In this document: piece by piece, positions 25,346 through 35,473 of the stretch | Position numbering within the stretch: position 1 is the stretch's first letter | Layout of the letters: each line of letters begins with the position of its first letter | Assembly (NCBI GenBank): GCA_017640605.1 | Contig: JAEPQH010000024.1 | Span: 1-41,205, forward strand | Direction of reading: 5' to 3' | Length of the DNA: 41,205 bases | Origin: Balneolaceae bacterium | GTDB taxonomy: Bacteria; Bacteroidota; Rhodothermia; Balneolales; Balneolaceae | The notes under the pieces: generated by a model | The model's database searches: none | Told to the model about the DNA's origin: nothing | Seen by the model: only the letters and a program-made list of their open reading frames with translations | Program-made: the position numbers and the translations under genes

Positions 25346-27085
25346 ATGCAAAAAACTATAAATCAAATTACAGACAACCTCGCAGGGCTAGTTACCGCAG
25401 ATAAGCCATTCTATACTCCAAAAGAGTTGTTAAGGGTAAAAATTCCATCTTTTGTGGTAGAACGAATCCGAATGGCGTTGGAAGATAAAGTTCGGGAAGA
25501 GCTTAGGGAATTGGAGTCTAAATGGTTTGATAGCTCATCAAAATTAGTGCAACAAGCCTGGCAAGATTTTCAAAATGCGGCGGTAAGTACATCACATATC
25601 CCAAAGACTGAACTTTACAATCTGCTAAATAGTGTAGTATCTGACATTGTGCATGTATTCATTGAACCGAGAAAAAATATGGCGAATTATATTTTTCGAG
25701 ATGATGAAGAACTGGCGTTCGAAGAGGTAGAATATCGCTGCTCAAGGCTTACCGTGTATAAACATTTTGGTACAGCAATTCCGCTGTATATGAAAAAACG
25801 CGGACTGAATTCACTCACGAAAGAACGATGTAAGTTTCTTATCCAAAAAATTGACGCCAAATTGGTGGCAGCTTATACCGCCGAAGACTGGGCCCAAAAA
25901 CTTGAGCAATTATTTGTGCTTTTCGGTGGAAAAGTAGAGCCAAAGTTATTAGCTATCTTTTTCGAGGATAAAGGGCTTCCTGCCATGGCAAGGAAATTCA
26001 GCGCAAAGAGAAAGCTGGTTAATAAAACAGATTTTATTTATATCATTTCGGCCAAAGAGATTGATGCTACCGAACCTGAAGAGCGAAAAAATGAAGAACA
26101 ATCGCTTATTGAATCATTTTTTGGGGAATATTCTGATGATCCGGCCAACTCAAAACTGTTTGATGACACATTAGCCGGAAAATTCCTTGAAGGCAGTTTG
26201 TCGGATGATGAAATGAACGAACTATTGCAAGATATTGCAGCCGATGGTGTAATCGAGGTAGATTCTGATCACGTTGCATCTTTAAATGAGCTGTTTCAAA
26301 GTGAAGGTGAGGATGAAGAAGACGTAGCTTCAGAGACATCAGAAGAAATTGCCGAAAAAATAAAGAGCCAAAATCTGGAAGGACATGAAGACATCAAAGA
26401 ATTCAGAGTTAATCTCATTTCCATTTTAGATCAGGCAAAACATTCGTTTGAAGATATTTCCGGAGAAGAGGCATCAAGTATTTCCGAAAAGGAGCAACCA
26501 ACATTATCTATTCAGCTTGACGAATCTGACGAGGAAGACAATTTAGATGAAGTGGAAAATGAGGATCCTGTTGTAGAGCAAGGATCAGAATTAGAATCCG
26601 ACCAACCTACCTCAACAGATGAAGAAGAAAAGCCAATGTGGGCTCAGTTTTTGAGCAACGATCAAATGGATGTGTTGATGGGTGGAAAGCGTAGCGAGCA
26701 ACGAACTGATGATTTTGATGAGCAAGAATCTATTGAATTGGATTCAGATGAAGAAGACGAAATTATAGATGTTAATGACTCCTTTGATCCGGATGATGTA
26801 TTTGGTGATGAGCCGCAGAATAAGAAGGAACATGCATTAGAGAATGAAATTCAGGAGTTGTTGGTGGATCGGGTAGATGAATTCAGAAAAGAAATATTTA
26901 ATTCCTCTGAAGCTGAAATGCAGCAGGCTTTGCTACGCCTTAAAGAGTTTAATACCTGGCAAGAAGCATCGGCTTACATCCAAAAAGATATTTTCAAAAA
27001 GAATGATGTAAATCTGTTATCGGGGGCAACAGTAGATTTCACTGATCGGATGCATCGCTTTTTTAACGAACGCACACATTCATAA
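25346..27085 (+). CDS. Large acidic protein of unknown function
   Basis: A 579-aa soluble protein that I do not recognise. Residues 1 to about 245 are predicted helical with mixed charge (for example PFYTPKELLRVKIPSFVVERIRM and CKFLIQKIDAKLVAAY segments). About 250-500 is strongly acidic and probably disordered, with runs such as DESDEEDNLDEVENED. The last 80 residues are again helical (ENEIQELLVDRVDEF). No signal peptide or membrane helix. Only 9 bp and a good AAGGAG ribosome site separate it from the pccB gene, so they are co-transcribed. It may be a cytosolic regulator or scaffold; nothing more can be said. Confidence 0.8.
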   Translation: MQKTINQITDNLAGLVTADKPFYTPKELLRVKIPSFVVERIRMALEDKVREELRELESKWFDSSSKLVQQAWQDFQNAAVSTSHIPKTELYNLLNSVVSDIVHVFIEPRKNMANYIFRDDEELAFEEVEYRCSRLTVYKHFGTAIPLYMKKRGLNSLTKERCKFLIQKIDAKLVAAYTAEDWAQKLEQLFVLFGGKVEPKLLAIFFEDKGLPAMARKFSAKRKLVNKTDFIYIISAKEIDATEPEERKNEEQSLIESFFGEYSDDPANSKLFDDTLAGKFLEGSLSDDEMNELLQDIAADGVIEVDSDHVASLNELFQSEGEDEEDVASETSEEIAEKIKSQNLEGHEDIKEFRVNLISILDQAKHSFEDISGEEASSISEKEQPTLSIQLDESDEEDNLDEVENEDPVVEQGSELESDQPTSTDEEEKPMWAQFLSNDQMDVLMGGKRSEQRTDDFDEQESIELDSDEEDEIIDVNDSFDPDDVFGDEPQNKKEHALENEIQELLVDRVDEFRKEIFNSSEAEMQQALLRLKEFNTWQEASAYIQKDIFKKNDVNLLSGATVDFTDRMHRFFNERTHS

Positions 27086-27094
27086 GGAGCGAAC

Positions 27095-28645
27095 ATGGAA
27101 GCAAACGAAAAAGTACAACGGCTAATGGAAATGCGGGCTGAAGCTTTAAAAGGCGGAGGCGAAAAACGTATTGAAAAACAGCATCAAAAAGGAAAATTAA
27201 CCGCAAGAGAGCGTGTTAATCTGTTACTAGATAAAGGCTCGTTCGAAGAGATCGACGCATTTGTAACACATCGAAGCGATGCATTTGGGCTGGGCAGTCA
27301 GAAAATTTTGGGAGATGGAATTATTACCGGTTACGGCAAAATTAATGGTCGACCAGTGTATGTTTTTAGTCAGGATTTTACTGTTTTTGGTGGATCACTA
27401 TCCGAAACATTTGCCGAGAAAATGTGCAAAATCATGGATCTAGCCATGAAGAATGGCATTCCGGTTATTGGATTAAACGATTCTGGTGGCGCTCGAATTC
27501 AAGAAGGAGTTTCATCGCTTGGCGGGTATGCCGAGGTATTTTGGCGTAATAGTATGGCATCTGGGGTGATTCCTCAAATTTCAGCAATTATGGGGCCATG
27601 CGCAGGCGGTGCCGTTTACAGTCCTGCACTCACTGATTTTATTTACATGGTTGAGAACACGAGTTATATGTTCGTAACCGGACCAAATGTGGTTAAAACA
27701 GTTACACATGAAGAGGTTACTTCCGAAGAACTTGGGGGAGCTTCTACACATAATTCTAAATCTGGTGTAGCACATTTTGCAGTACCTAACGATGCGGCTT
27801 GTTTACAAGACATAAGAAGATTGATGAGCTACATTCCTCAAAATTGTGAGGAAAAAGTTCCGATGATTCCGGCGAAAGCTCCTAATTCTGCAAAGGCTAA
27901 AGCGCTTGAAGACATTGTGCCATTGAATCCGAATAAACCCTACGATATGCATGATGTTATTCAGGGCATCGTGGATGAGGACTCGTTTTATGAAGTTCAT
28001 AAAGACTATGCAGAAAATATTATTGTAGGTTTTGCGCGTTTGGGCGGAAGAAGCGTGGGAATTGTGGCAAATCAACCTTTAGCACTTGCGGGAGTTTTGG
28101 GGATTAATTCGTCGTTAAAAGGCGCTCGGTTTGTGCGCTTCTGTGATGCTTTTAATATTCCGCTAGTTGTATTTGAAGATGTTCCCGGATTTTTGCCCGG
28201 TACCGATCAAGAGTGGGGAGGCATTATTAAGCATGGTGCAAAATTACTGTATGCTTTCTGCGAAGCAACGGTTCCAAAAATGACAGTTATTACCCGTAAA
28301 GCTTATGGCGGGGCATATGATGTGATGAACTCGAAACACATTCGAGCCGATTATAATGTAGCCTGGCCAACAGCCGAAATTGCAGTAATGGGAACGAAAG
28401 GTGCCGTAGAAATTATATTCCGACGTGAAATTGCTGCTGCTGAAGATCCCGCTGCAAAGCAGGCAGAACTCGAAGCACAATATGCCGAAGAGTTTGCGCA
28501 TCCATATAAAGCAGCCGCGCGTGGGTTTATCGATGATGTTATTCTACCATCCGAAACTCGCGAGAAGTTGATCAGAGCAATGGAAGTTTCCCAATATAAA
28601 GTGGATTCAGTGCCAAAGAAAAAGCACGATAATTTGCCGTTGTAG
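27095..28645 (+). CDS. pccB: Acyl-CoA carboxylase beta subunit (propionyl-CoA carboxylase type)
   Basis: Carboxyltransferase that moves CO2 from carboxybiotin to propionyl-CoA (or acetyl-CoA), giving methylmalonyl-CoA. The 516-aa protein has the full crotonase-like double domain: [29 protein letters not shown] (N-domain acyl-CoA oxyanion loop), [17 protein letters not shown], then [11 protein letters not shown]-like and [14 protein letters not shown], and [15 protein letters not shown] with the substrate-determining Asp. No biotin-carboxylase/carrier subunit is adjacent. AAGGAG precedes the ATG. The gene lies next to, and convergent with, the fatty-acid-degradation cluster, which would supply propionyl-CoA from odd-chain fatty acids. 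Confidence 0.95.
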   Translation: MEANEKVQRLMEMRAEALKGGGEKRIEKQHQKGKLTARERVNLLLDKGSFEEIDAFVTHRSDAFGLGSQKILGDGIITGYGKINGRPVYVFSQDFTVFGGSLSETFAEKMCKIMDLAMKNGIPVIGLNDSGGARIQEGVSSLGGYAEVFWRNSMASGVIPQISAIMGPCAGGAVYSPALTDFIYMVENTSYMFVTGPNVVKTVTHEEVTSEELGGASTHNSKSGVAHFAVPNDAACLQDIRRLMSYIPQNCEEKVPMIPAKAPNSAKAKALEDIVPLNPNKPYDMHDVIQGIVDEDSFYEVHKDYAENIIVGFARLGGRSVGIVANQPLALAGVLGINSSLKGARFVRFCDAFNIPLVVFEDVPGFLPGTDQEWGGIIKHGAKLLYAFCEATVPKMTVITRKAYGGAYDVMNSKHIRADYNVAWPTAEIAVMGTKGAVEIIFRREIAAAEDPAAKQAELEAQYAEEFAHPYKAAARGFIDDVILPSETREKLIRAMEVSQYKVDSVPKKKHDNLPL

Positions 28646-28739
28646 AACATTTGAACATTGAACTTCCATTATGAACTTCGAAGTTCAATGTTCAATTTCA
28701 ATGTTCGATTGTTCAATGTTTGAAGTTCGATTGTTCTAC
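28642..28739. repeat. Inverted-repeat block of GAACATTGAAC motifs joining two convergent stop codons
   Basis: Outer arms GTAGAACA (28642-28649) and TGTTCTAC (28732-28739) contain or touch the TAG stops of pccB and of the thioesterase gene. Inner arms TTGAACATTGAACTT (28651-28665) and AAGTTCAATGTTCAA (28681-28695) form a perfect 15-bp stem. The remainder is more GTTCRATGTTC units. It may work as a bidirectional terminator. Confidence 0.8.
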
Positions 28740-29168
28740 CTATTTCCTATCAACGATAGCTAGGGTACATCGCGAAGTACACACAAGTTTCCCTCGTTCG
28801 TCGGTGATTTTGGTTTCCCAAACATGAATGGTTCGCCCAATTTGGACGGGGGTAGAAGTTGCAGTTACTTTTCCGCCTTCAGCTACTGATCGATGATGAT
28901 TGGCATTGATTTCGATGCCAACTGCTGTTTTACCTTCCGGGATATTTGCCCATGCTCCAACCGAACATAACGTTTCTGCTAATGCAACGGATGCTCCTCC
29001 GTGCAAAATTCGAAAAGGTTGAACCGTACGCTCATCAACCGGCATCTCAGCAATCATTTCTTCCTTACCGATTTTAAGGAATTTCATGCCTAGCGTAGAG
29101 CCCATGTCTACTTTTCGTTGCTCAAGGAACCATTTTACTTTTTCTTCGATACTTTTGTCTATCTGCAT
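28740..29168 (-). CDS. Hotdog-fold acyl-CoA thioesterase (PaaI/YdiI-like)
   Basis: Hydrolyses acyl-CoA or aroyl-CoA esters in the cytoplasm. The 142-aa protein has the YdiI/EntH/PaaI core QPFRILHGGASVALAE with H56-G57-G58 and catalytic E65 on the long helix, then GIEINANHHRSV and VTATSTPVQIGRTIHVWE. It is divergent from the fatty-acid operon, with which it shares a 104-bp promoter region holding a palindrome, so it may be co-regulated. A role in recycling CoA trapped as thioesters fits. Menaquinone (DHNA-CoA) thioesterase is an alternative, but no men gene is near. Confidence 0.9.
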   Translation of the reverse strand: MQIDKSIEEKVKWFLEQRKVDMGSTLGMKFLKIGKEEMIAEMPVDERTVQPFRILHGGASVALAETLCSVGAWANIPEGKTAVGIEINANHHRSVAEGGKVTATSTPVQIGRTIHVWETKITDERGKLVCTSRCTLAIVDRK

Positions 29169-29178
29169 TTTTTATTTG

Positions 29179-29193
29179 CTTAACACTGTTAAG
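29179..29193. promoter_or_regulatory. Palindrome in the thioesterase/fatty-acid operon divergent promoter
   Basis: CTTAACA-C-TGTTAAG is a perfect 7-bp dyad, 10 bp before the thioesterase start and 79 bp before the acyl-CoA synthetase start. Its position suits a shared operator; no regulator gene is adjacent, and the binding factor is unknown. Confidence 0.45.
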
Positions 29194-29272
29194 TTGTGTA
29201 ATTATTTGTTGGAACCGCTTTCTTATGTACATTCGGCAATAGCCAGATTCGTAAACCTAACGTTATGAAAGT

Positions 29273-31078
29273 ATGAAATATGAACCAGCTGTAGTACCAA
29301 TATTAATAGACCAGTGTTTAAATAAAAACAAACTGGGTATTGCCGCTGCTGTAAAGCGTAATGGCGAGTGGAAAGAAACTACTGTTGATGAGTTTCGGAA
29401 AAAAGTAAAAAACCTTGCGCTTGGGTTATATCACCTGGGCGTGAGAAAAGGAGATCGTGTATCTATCCACTCAGAAAATTCAACAGAATGGCTTATTTGC
29501 GATCAAGCCGTACTCTCGATTGGAGCTGTGAACGTAGCCATTTACACTACACAGCCTGCGGATCAAATCACTTATATCCTCGAAAATTCTGAAGCAAAAG
29601 TACACATTGTTTCAAATGATGAACTTTTTGGAGAAACAAAACCTCTGATCAAAAAAATAAAAACGATTACGTCTATTATCTCCATTTTGCCATCTAAGCA
29701 CGAAAAACTGTTGAGTTTTGAGGGTGTGATGGCACAAGGTGAAGTGCTGGATAAAGAGCAACCAGCGTTATTTGATGAGCTCAGAAATGCAATTGAACCC
29801 GAAGATCTGGCAAACATTAATTATACATCAGGGACAACCGGTGTACCGAAAGGAGTGATGTTGACTCATATGAATCTAGCATCAAATACGATCGCTTCTG
29901 CAATGAGAATGCCTTTCGACACTTCCAAAATTGATCACCCTAAGGTACTTTCATACTTGCCGCTAGCGCACATGCTCGAACGCATTGCCTCTTATCTGTA
30001 CATCCACGAAGGGGCATCCGTGTATTATGTGGAGGATATCAACGAGTTTAAGTCGGACCTGGTGACAATTAAGCCGATTTATTTTGCCACCGTACCAAGA
30101 TTACTGGAGAAAATAATGACGGGTCTAAAGGTTCGCGGTCAGGAATTATCCGGCTTGAAAAAGAACATTTACTATTGGGCCATACATTTTGCCGAGCAGT
30201 ACGATCCGGAGAATCCACCATCAGGTTTAGATGCCATTCGCTGGAAAGTTGCAGATAAAATGGTGTATTCAAAAATCAGAGATGGTATGGGAGGAAACTT
30301 GATCGGAACGACGGTTGGAGGAGCTGCACTCGCTCCCAATGTGATGCGTTTTTTTAATGGAATCGGTTTTAAAGTTGGTATGGGATACGGATTAACCGAA
30401 ACCTCTCCGGTGATGACATCAAGTTTACCCGATCAAATTAGAATTGGTTCTGCAGGTATGCCTTTAGTTGATGTAGAAATTCGAATCGCTGAAGATGGCG
30501 AGATTCAAACCATAGGGCCAAATGTGATGAAAGGCTATTATAAACTTCCCGAAAAAACAGCCGAAGTTATGACTGCTGATGGCTGGTTCTGCACCGGAGA
30601 TATTGGCCATATCGATGATGAAGGATGGTTGTTTATCACTGATCGAAAAAAATCGATGTTTAAGTTGTCGACAGGTAAATATGTAGCCCCACAACCGATC
30701 GAAAATGCACTAATGAATAGCGGGTTTATTGATCAAGCCTTAGTAATTGGCGATCAACAAAAATTCTGTGCAGCTCTTATTGTACCGGATTGGACGAATA
30801 TCAAAAAGCGATTCGATCAAAAAGAACTAAGCTACAACGAGAACGAATTAGTAACAGACGAACGCGTGATTACAAAACTTCAACGCGAAGTGGATAAAGT
30901 AAATCGGAAGCTGCCACACTGGGAAAAGGTGAAGAAGTTTATCCTCATAAAAGATGCCTTCACCATCGAAAAAGGTGAGCTTACTCCCAAAATGAGTATC
31001 CGAAGGTCTGTGGTAAAAAATAACTTTAAAGAAGAAATATCCGGCTTATATGCCGATACCAATTCATCAGCACTATGA
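29273..31078 (+). CDS. Long-chain fatty-acid--CoA ligase (AMP-binding)
   Basis: Activates fatty acids to acyl-CoA through an acyl-adenylate. The 601-aa protein belongs to the eukaryote-like FACL/FAA group common in Bacteroidota: NINYTSGTTGVPKGVMLTH as P-loop near residues 183-201, YLPLAHMLERI, MGYGLTETSPVMT, GWFCTGDIGHIDDEGWLFITDRKK, and the Lys-containing C-terminal segment. It lacks membrane helices. Its stop overlaps the start of the next gene in ATGA, the first link of a four-gene operon for beta-oxidation. Start ATG 29273 has no Shine-Dalgarno sequence. Confidence 0.95.
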   Translation: MKYEPAVVPILIDQCLNKNKLGIAAAVKRNGEWKETTVDEFRKKVKNLALGLYHLGVRKGDRVSIHSENSTEWLICDQAVLSIGAVNVAIYTTQPADQITYILENSEAKVHIVSNDELFGETKPLIKKIKTITSIISILPSKHEKLLSFEGVMAQGEVLDKEQPALFDELRNAIEPEDLANINYTSGTTGVPKGVMLTHMNLASNTIASAMRMPFDTSKIDHPKVLSYLPLAHMLERIASYLYIHEGASVYYVEDINEFKSDLVTIKPIYFATVPRLLEKIMTGLKVRGQELSGLKKNIYYWAIHFAEQYDPENPPSGLDAIRWKVADKMVYSKIRDGMGGNLIGTTVGGAALAPNVMRFFNGIGFKVGMGYGLTETSPVMTSSLPDQIRIGSAGMPLVDVEIRIAEDGEIQTIGPNVMKGYYKLPEKTAEVMTADGWFCTGDIGHIDDEGWLFITDRKKSMFKLSTGKYVAPQPIENALMNSGFIDQALVIGDQQKFCAALIVPDWTNIKKRFDQKELSYNENELVTDERVITKLQREVDKVNRKLPHWEKVKKFILIKDAFTIEKGELTPKMSIRRSVVKNNFKEEISGLYADTNSSAL

Positions 31079-33429
31079 AATCACATCGAAAAATTCGAAA
31101 AGTAGCCGTACTCGGAAGTGGAGTTATGGGGAGTCAAATCGCTGCTCATTGCGCAAATGCAGGCCTGGAAGTGCTACTCTTGGATTTGAAGAATGAGGAT
31201 TCAAAGAATCCCAATAGTATTGCTGATGATAATGCGAAGAAACTCCTAAAAATGAAACCGGCACCGTTGGCGGATCCATCACTGGCTTCCCAAATAAAAA
31301 CCGGGAATTTTGAGGATAATCTCGCCGATTTATCCTCTTATGATTGGATTTGTGAAGTGGTAGTGGAGCGGATGGATATCAAGCAGGAGCTTTTATCAAA
31401 AATTGATGCAGTTCGATCAGATTCGGCCATTGTGAGTAGTAATACTTCTGGACTCCCCATTCAGGAGATTAGTAAAAACTGTTCAGATAATTTTAAAGCT
31501 CATTTTTTAGGAACTCATTTCTTTAATCCCCCAAGATACATGCATTTGTTGGAGTTGATTCCCATTGAGGAAACTTCTGATCAGACCCTGAGCACTATGC
31601 GTCTGTTTTTTGATGAAGTTCTTGGAAAAGGAGTAGTGGATTGTAAAGACACCCCGAATTTTATTGCGAATAGAATTGGTGTGTATTCGATGGCTAGCCT
31701 GCTTCCTTATTTTTTTGGAGGTGATTTTAGAGCCGAAGAAATTGACGCAATGTGCGGCACACTCACCGGTTATTCAAAAGCAGCATCCTTTAGAACAGCC
31801 GACTTAGCCGGATTGGATGTTCTGCATCATGTAGCGAATAATATTTACCCATCCATCCCTAATGATGAACAAAGAGAAGTGTTTAAGCTACCTGCAGGAT
31901 TTGGAAAAATGGTAGAACAAGGTCGGGTTGGAAATAAGGCAGGAGAAGGTTTTTATAAGAAAGTTCAAACCAAAAATGGCAGAGAGTTTCATATAATAAA
32001 TCCAAAGACTTTCGAATATGAGCCTCAAACAGAGTTAAAATCTGAGGTCATCAAAGAGGCCAAGAAAATTACTGATTCGAAGGAAAGGCTTAAGTTTTTG
32101 GTAGAATCTGATTCTGAAGAAGGAAATTTCATCTGGCAGGTTCAGCGAAATTTATTGTTATATGCCGCCAATCGAGTTCCTGAAATATCCGACTCGATCG
32201 AAGCCATTGACCGGGCTATGAAATGGGGTTTTAATTGGGAATTAGGTCCCTTTGAGCGTTGGGATGCACTTGGTTTACACTATGTTGTAGATCATGCAAA
32301 AAAAGACGGATTTGATGTTCCTGCGCTGATTTCTCAAATGCTCGATGACGGTTTTGATAGGTTCTACCAAAACCAAACAGTTTACGACCCAACTCAAAAG
32401 ATTTATACAAAAGCTTCTTCAAGGTCGGTTAAGGATATCTCCAAAAGTGCTATTGCCCTTAATAATCGAGTAGTGACCGCCTCAAAATCATCTGCAATTA
32501 TCGATTTAGGTGATGGTATTGCTCAGTTTGAGTTCAGAACTAAGAATGCAACCTTGAATGGTGAATTGGTAAACAATCTCGAATCTTGTCTTTCTCATGT
32601 AAAAGACCATTTCGATGGTTTAGTATTATCTCATTGGGGGGGTAATTTTGCTTATGGCGCCGATTTGATGGAAGCAATCACCTTCTATAAAAATGGGCAA
32701 ACTGAAAAAGTTTATGACACGGTAAACAACTTTCAGCGAACCGCTGTGGCTTTGCGATATGCACCATTTCCCGTTGTGGCTGCTCCATTTGGGATGACTT
32801 TAGGCGGAGGCGCAGAATTTGTGTTGTATTCCGATAAAGTTGTGGCTCATCATGAATTATACATGGGGTTAGTTGAAGTTGGTGTTGGATTAATTCCAGC
32901 CGGTGGGGGAACTACAGAACTACTTCGTAGAGCAATGACGAATCTGCCTGAAGATGCCGATCCACTGCCTTTTGTTAGAGAAGTATTTAAAACTATCGGA
33001 TTAGCTAAAGTTTCTGATTCAGCATTGAAAGCTAAAAAAATGGGAATGATTCCGAATGACTCAGTGATCGTAATGAATCGGAATAATCTTCTTGAAACGG
33101 CAAAGCAGGAAGCTAAAACATTGGCTGAATCAGGATACACCCCGCCTGCAAAATCAACCATTAAAGTATTAGGGAAAAAAGCAGAAAGTGTAATGAAAAT
33201 TATGCTTTATGTGATGAATGAAGCGGGGCACGCAACCGACTACGATAAAGTAGTTGCTCAACGAGTAGCTCGTGTACTATCAGGTGGAAATATATCTGAA
33301 CCACAGGAAGTTAGTGAGGATTTTCTCCTCAAACTTGAACGAGAAGCGATATTCGAGTGCTTGCACGATGAGCGAACCCAAGCACGCATCGAGCACATGC
33401 TTAAAACCGGTAAACCACTAAGAAATTAA
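31075..33429 (+). CDS. fadN: FadN-type 3-hydroxyacyl-CoA dehydrogenase/enoyl-CoA hydratase
   Basis: Bifunctional enzyme for the hydration and NAD-linked oxidation steps of beta-oxidation. At 784 aa it has the dehydrogenase first (NAD motif LGSGVMGSQIA at 13-23, HFFNPPRYM with the catalytic His, GVVDCKDTPNFIANRIG) and the hydratase last (GMTLGGGAEFVLYSD and GVGLIPAGGGT, with both catalytic Glu positions occupied: AEF and VEVG). This order is that of Bacillus FadN, opposite to E. coli FadB. It overlaps the synthetase gene by 4 bp and lies 2 bp before the thiolase gene, so the subunits of the complex are made together. Confidence 0.95.
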   Translation: MKSHRKIRKVAVLGSGVMGSQIAAHCANAGLEVLLLDLKNEDSKNPNSIADDNAKKLLKMKPAPLADPSLASQIKTGNFEDNLADLSSYDWICEVVVERMDIKQELLSKIDAVRSDSAIVSSNTSGLPIQEISKNCSDNFKAHFLGTHFFNPPRYMHLLELIPIEETSDQTLSTMRLFFDEVLGKGVVDCKDTPNFIANRIGVYSMASLLPYFFGGDFRAEEIDAMCGTLTGYSKAASFRTADLAGLDVLHHVANNIYPSIPNDEQREVFKLPAGFGKMVEQGRVGNKAGEGFYKKVQTKNGREFHIINPKTFEYEPQTELKSEVIKEAKKITDSKERLKFLVESDSEEGNFIWQVQRNLLLYAANRVPEISDSIEAIDRAMKWGFNWELGPFERWDALGLHYVVDHAKKDGFDVPALISQMLDDGFDRFYQNQTVYDPTQKIYTKASSRSVKDISKSAIALNNRVVTASKSSAIIDLGDGIAQFEFRTKNATLNGELVNNLESCLSHVKDHFDGLVLSHWGGNFAYGADLMEAITFYKNGQTEKVYDTVNNFQRTAVALRYAPFPVVAAPFGMTLGGGAEFVLYSDKVVAHHELYMGLVEVGVGLIPAGGGTTELLRRAMTNLPEDADPLPFVREVFKTIGLAKVSDSALKAKKMGMIPNDSVIVMNRNNLLETAKQEAKTLAESGYTPPAKSTIKVLGKKAESVMKIMLYVMNEAGHATDYDKVVAQRVARVLSGGNISEPQEVSEDFLLKLEREAIFECLHDERTQARIEHMLKTGKPLRN

Positions 33430-33431
33430 CC

Positions 33432-34616
33432 ATGAGAGAAGCTTATATAATCGATGCAGTTCGAACTCCTTGCGGGAAAGCCAATAAAGGATCATTGCGA
33501 TTTACCTATCCGGATACGCTGGGCGCAACAGTAGTAAAAGATCTATTGGCAAGAAATAATACTGTTGATCCTGAAGCAATAGACGATGTAATTATGGGAT
33601 GTGCTTTTCCGGAAGCCTCTCAGGGGTTAAATATAGCCAGACAAATTGCTTTGCTAGGCGGGTTGCCGGATTCAGTTCCGGGAATGACTATTAACAGGTT
33701 TTGCTCCTCAGGTTTGCAGACCATTGCATTGGCCGCTGAGCGAATTATGGTTGGTGGAACTGATGCCATCGTTGCCGGTGGAGTAGAAAGTATGAGTTTG
33801 GTGCCGATGGGAGGATTATCCTTTCAACCAAACCCTGAGATTGCTGATCAACGACCCGAAATATACATTAGCATGGGACTTACAGCCGAGAATGTAGCTT
33901 CGAAATATAAGATCAGTCGTGAAGATCAGGACGAGTTTGCTTATCAAAGTCATCAAAAAGCAATTAATGCGTGGCAGAATGAGCGCTTTAAATCTCAAAT
34001 TACAAAGGTGGAAGTAGTTGAGCAGCTCATTACCGCGGAAGGTGAAATTATTGAGAATAGAAAACAATTCGATCAGGATGAAGGTCCGCGAGCAGACACA
34101 TCAGTAGAAGTTCTTGCCAAATTACGACCTGTATTTAAACAAAACGGAAGTGTAACGGCCGGGAATTCATCCCAAATGAATGATGCAGCAGCAGCTGTTT
34201 TGTTGGTTTCAAGTGATTTCTTAAAGGAACACAATCTCGAACCAATGGCACGGTATGTTTCTTTTCAAACCGCAGGAGTTGCTCCGGAGCTTATGGGAAT
34301 TGGACCCGTTGAAGCTATTCCAAAGGCACTAAATCAAGCTGGATTAGAGCAAAAAAGAATTGATTTAATAGAGCTGAATGAAGCATTTGCAGCCCAATCA
34401 CTCGCGGTAATCAGAGAGTTAGAGTTGGATGAATCAATGGTGAATGTAAATGGTGGAGCTATTGCAATGGGGCATCCACTTGGGTGTACCGGAGCGAAAT
34501 TGACTACACAAATTCTACACGAATTGATTGCCCAAAAGAAAAAATATGGAATGGTAACTATGTGTATTGGTGGTGGAATGGGCGCAGCAGGAATATTCGA
34601 AAATTTAAAAAACTAA
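33432..34616 (+). CDS. fadA: Acetyl-CoA acyltransferase (3-ketoacyl-CoA thiolase)
   Basis: Last step of beta-oxidation: cleaves 3-ketoacyl-CoA with CoA to acetyl-CoA and a shortened acyl-CoA. The 394-aa enzyme has nucleophile C91 (NRFCSSGLQ), NEAFAAQ, H348 ([15 protein letters not shown]) and C378 ([14 protein letters not shown]). The fit is to degradative FadA/FadI thiolases, partner of the preceding bifunctional enzyme. Two bases separate it from fadN and two from the reductase gene. Confidence 0.96.
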   Translation: MREAYIIDAVRTPCGKANKGSLRFTYPDTLGATVVKDLLARNNTVDPEAIDDVIMGCAFPEASQGLNIARQIALLGGLPDSVPGMTINRFCSSGLQTIALAAERIMVGGTDAIVAGGVESMSLVPMGGLSFQPNPEIADQRPEIYISMGLTAENVASKYKISREDQDEFAYQSHQKAINAWQNERFKSQITKVEVVEQLITAEGEIIENRKQFDQDEGPRADTSVEVLAKLRPVFKQNGSVTAGNSSQMNDAAAAVLLVSSDFLKEHNLEPMARYVSFQTAGVAPELMGIGPVEAIPKALNQAGLEQKRIDLIELNEAFAAQSLAVIRELELDESMVNVNGGAIAMGHPLGCTGAKLTTQILHELIAQKKKYGMVTMCIGGGMGAAGIFENLKN

Positions 34617-34618
34617 CT

Positions 34619-35473
34619 ATGTTTACAGCCGACACAATGAATGGTAAAACCATTCTTATTACGGGAGGTGGAAGCGGTTTAGGTTTAGCAATGGCAAAAG
34701 GTTTATGTCGTGCCGGCGCTGATATTGTAATTTGCGGAAGAACCCTTGAAAAGCTAGAAAAAGCTTCGATTGAAATAGGGGAACAGCGCAAAGATGCCCT
34801 AGTCAAGTTTTACTCTGTGGATGTTAGAGATCATGAGCAGGTTGATCAAATGTTCAATTCTATAAAGAATGAGATTGGGTCGCTGGATGGTTTAATTAAT
34901 AATGCTGGGGGCAACTTCTTGTCGGCGTCGGAGGATTTATCACCTGGTGGGTTTAAAGCCATTGTTGATATTGTTTTGCATGGAACTTTTAATTGTACGC
35001 ATGCTTTTGGCAATTATCTAATTGAAAAAAAACAGGCCGGTAGTATTCTAAATATTGTAACCACTTACGCCGAGCATGGTTCAGCTTTTGTGCTGCCTTC
35101 AGCTTGTGCTAAAGCCGGTGTGCTCGCCATGACAAAATCTTTGGCTTATGAATGGGCAGAATATAGTATCAGAGTGAACGCAATTGCTCCAGGACCATTT
35201 CCAACTAAAGGAGCATGGGCAAGATTGGTTCCGGATTCTATGCTGGAAAAAATGATGATTAAACAAAATCCCTCAAAGCGTTTAGGCGATCATCAGGAAT
35301 TAGCCAATTTGGCGGTATTCCTGATGTCTGACCTCGCACCTTATATTACAGGTGAATCTGTTGTTATCGACGGCGGAGAAAGTCTGAAAGCCGGACAGTT
35401 CAATTTTGTTACCGATATGATGTCGCGCAAAAAACTGAAGATGGCATTTAAGGCAATGAAGCCAAAAAAGTGA
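34619..35473 (+). CDS. 2,4-dienoyl-CoA reductase, DECR1-like SDR
   Basis: NADPH-dependent reductase needed to degrade polyunsaturated fatty acids with even-numbered double bonds. The start is set at ATG 34619 (284 aa, MFTADTMNGKTILITGG); a longer frame upstream lies inside fadA. Rossmann motif TGGGSGLG is at 15-22 and NNAGGNF at 94-100. The catalytic residues follow the DECR1 pattern: Y150 (TTYAEHG), S161 and K165 (LPSACAKAG), not the usual YxxxK. PGPFPTKGAW and DGGE near the end also match mammalian DECR1. This family is FMN/Fe-S-free, unlike E. coli FadH. It ends the operon. Confidence 0.92.
   Translation: MFTADTMNGKTILITGGGSGLGLAMAKGLCRAGADIVICGRTLEKLEKASIEIGEQRKDALVKFYSVDVRDHEQVDQMFNSIKNEIGSLDGLINNAGGNFLSASEDLSPGGFKAIVDIVLHGTFNCTHAFGNYLIEKKQAGSILNIVTTYAEHGSAFVLPSACAKAGVLAMTKSLAYEWAEYSIRVNAIAPGPFPTKGAWARLVPDSMLEKMMIKQNPSKRLGDHQELANLAVFLMSDLAPYITGESVVIDGGESLKAGQFNFVTDMMSRKKLKMAFKAMKPKK

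Noticed and set aside
34484-34618. N-terminal extension of the dienoyl-CoA reductase
   Set aside because: It is out-of-frame translation of the end of the thiolase gene; the family N-terminus starts at ATG 34619.
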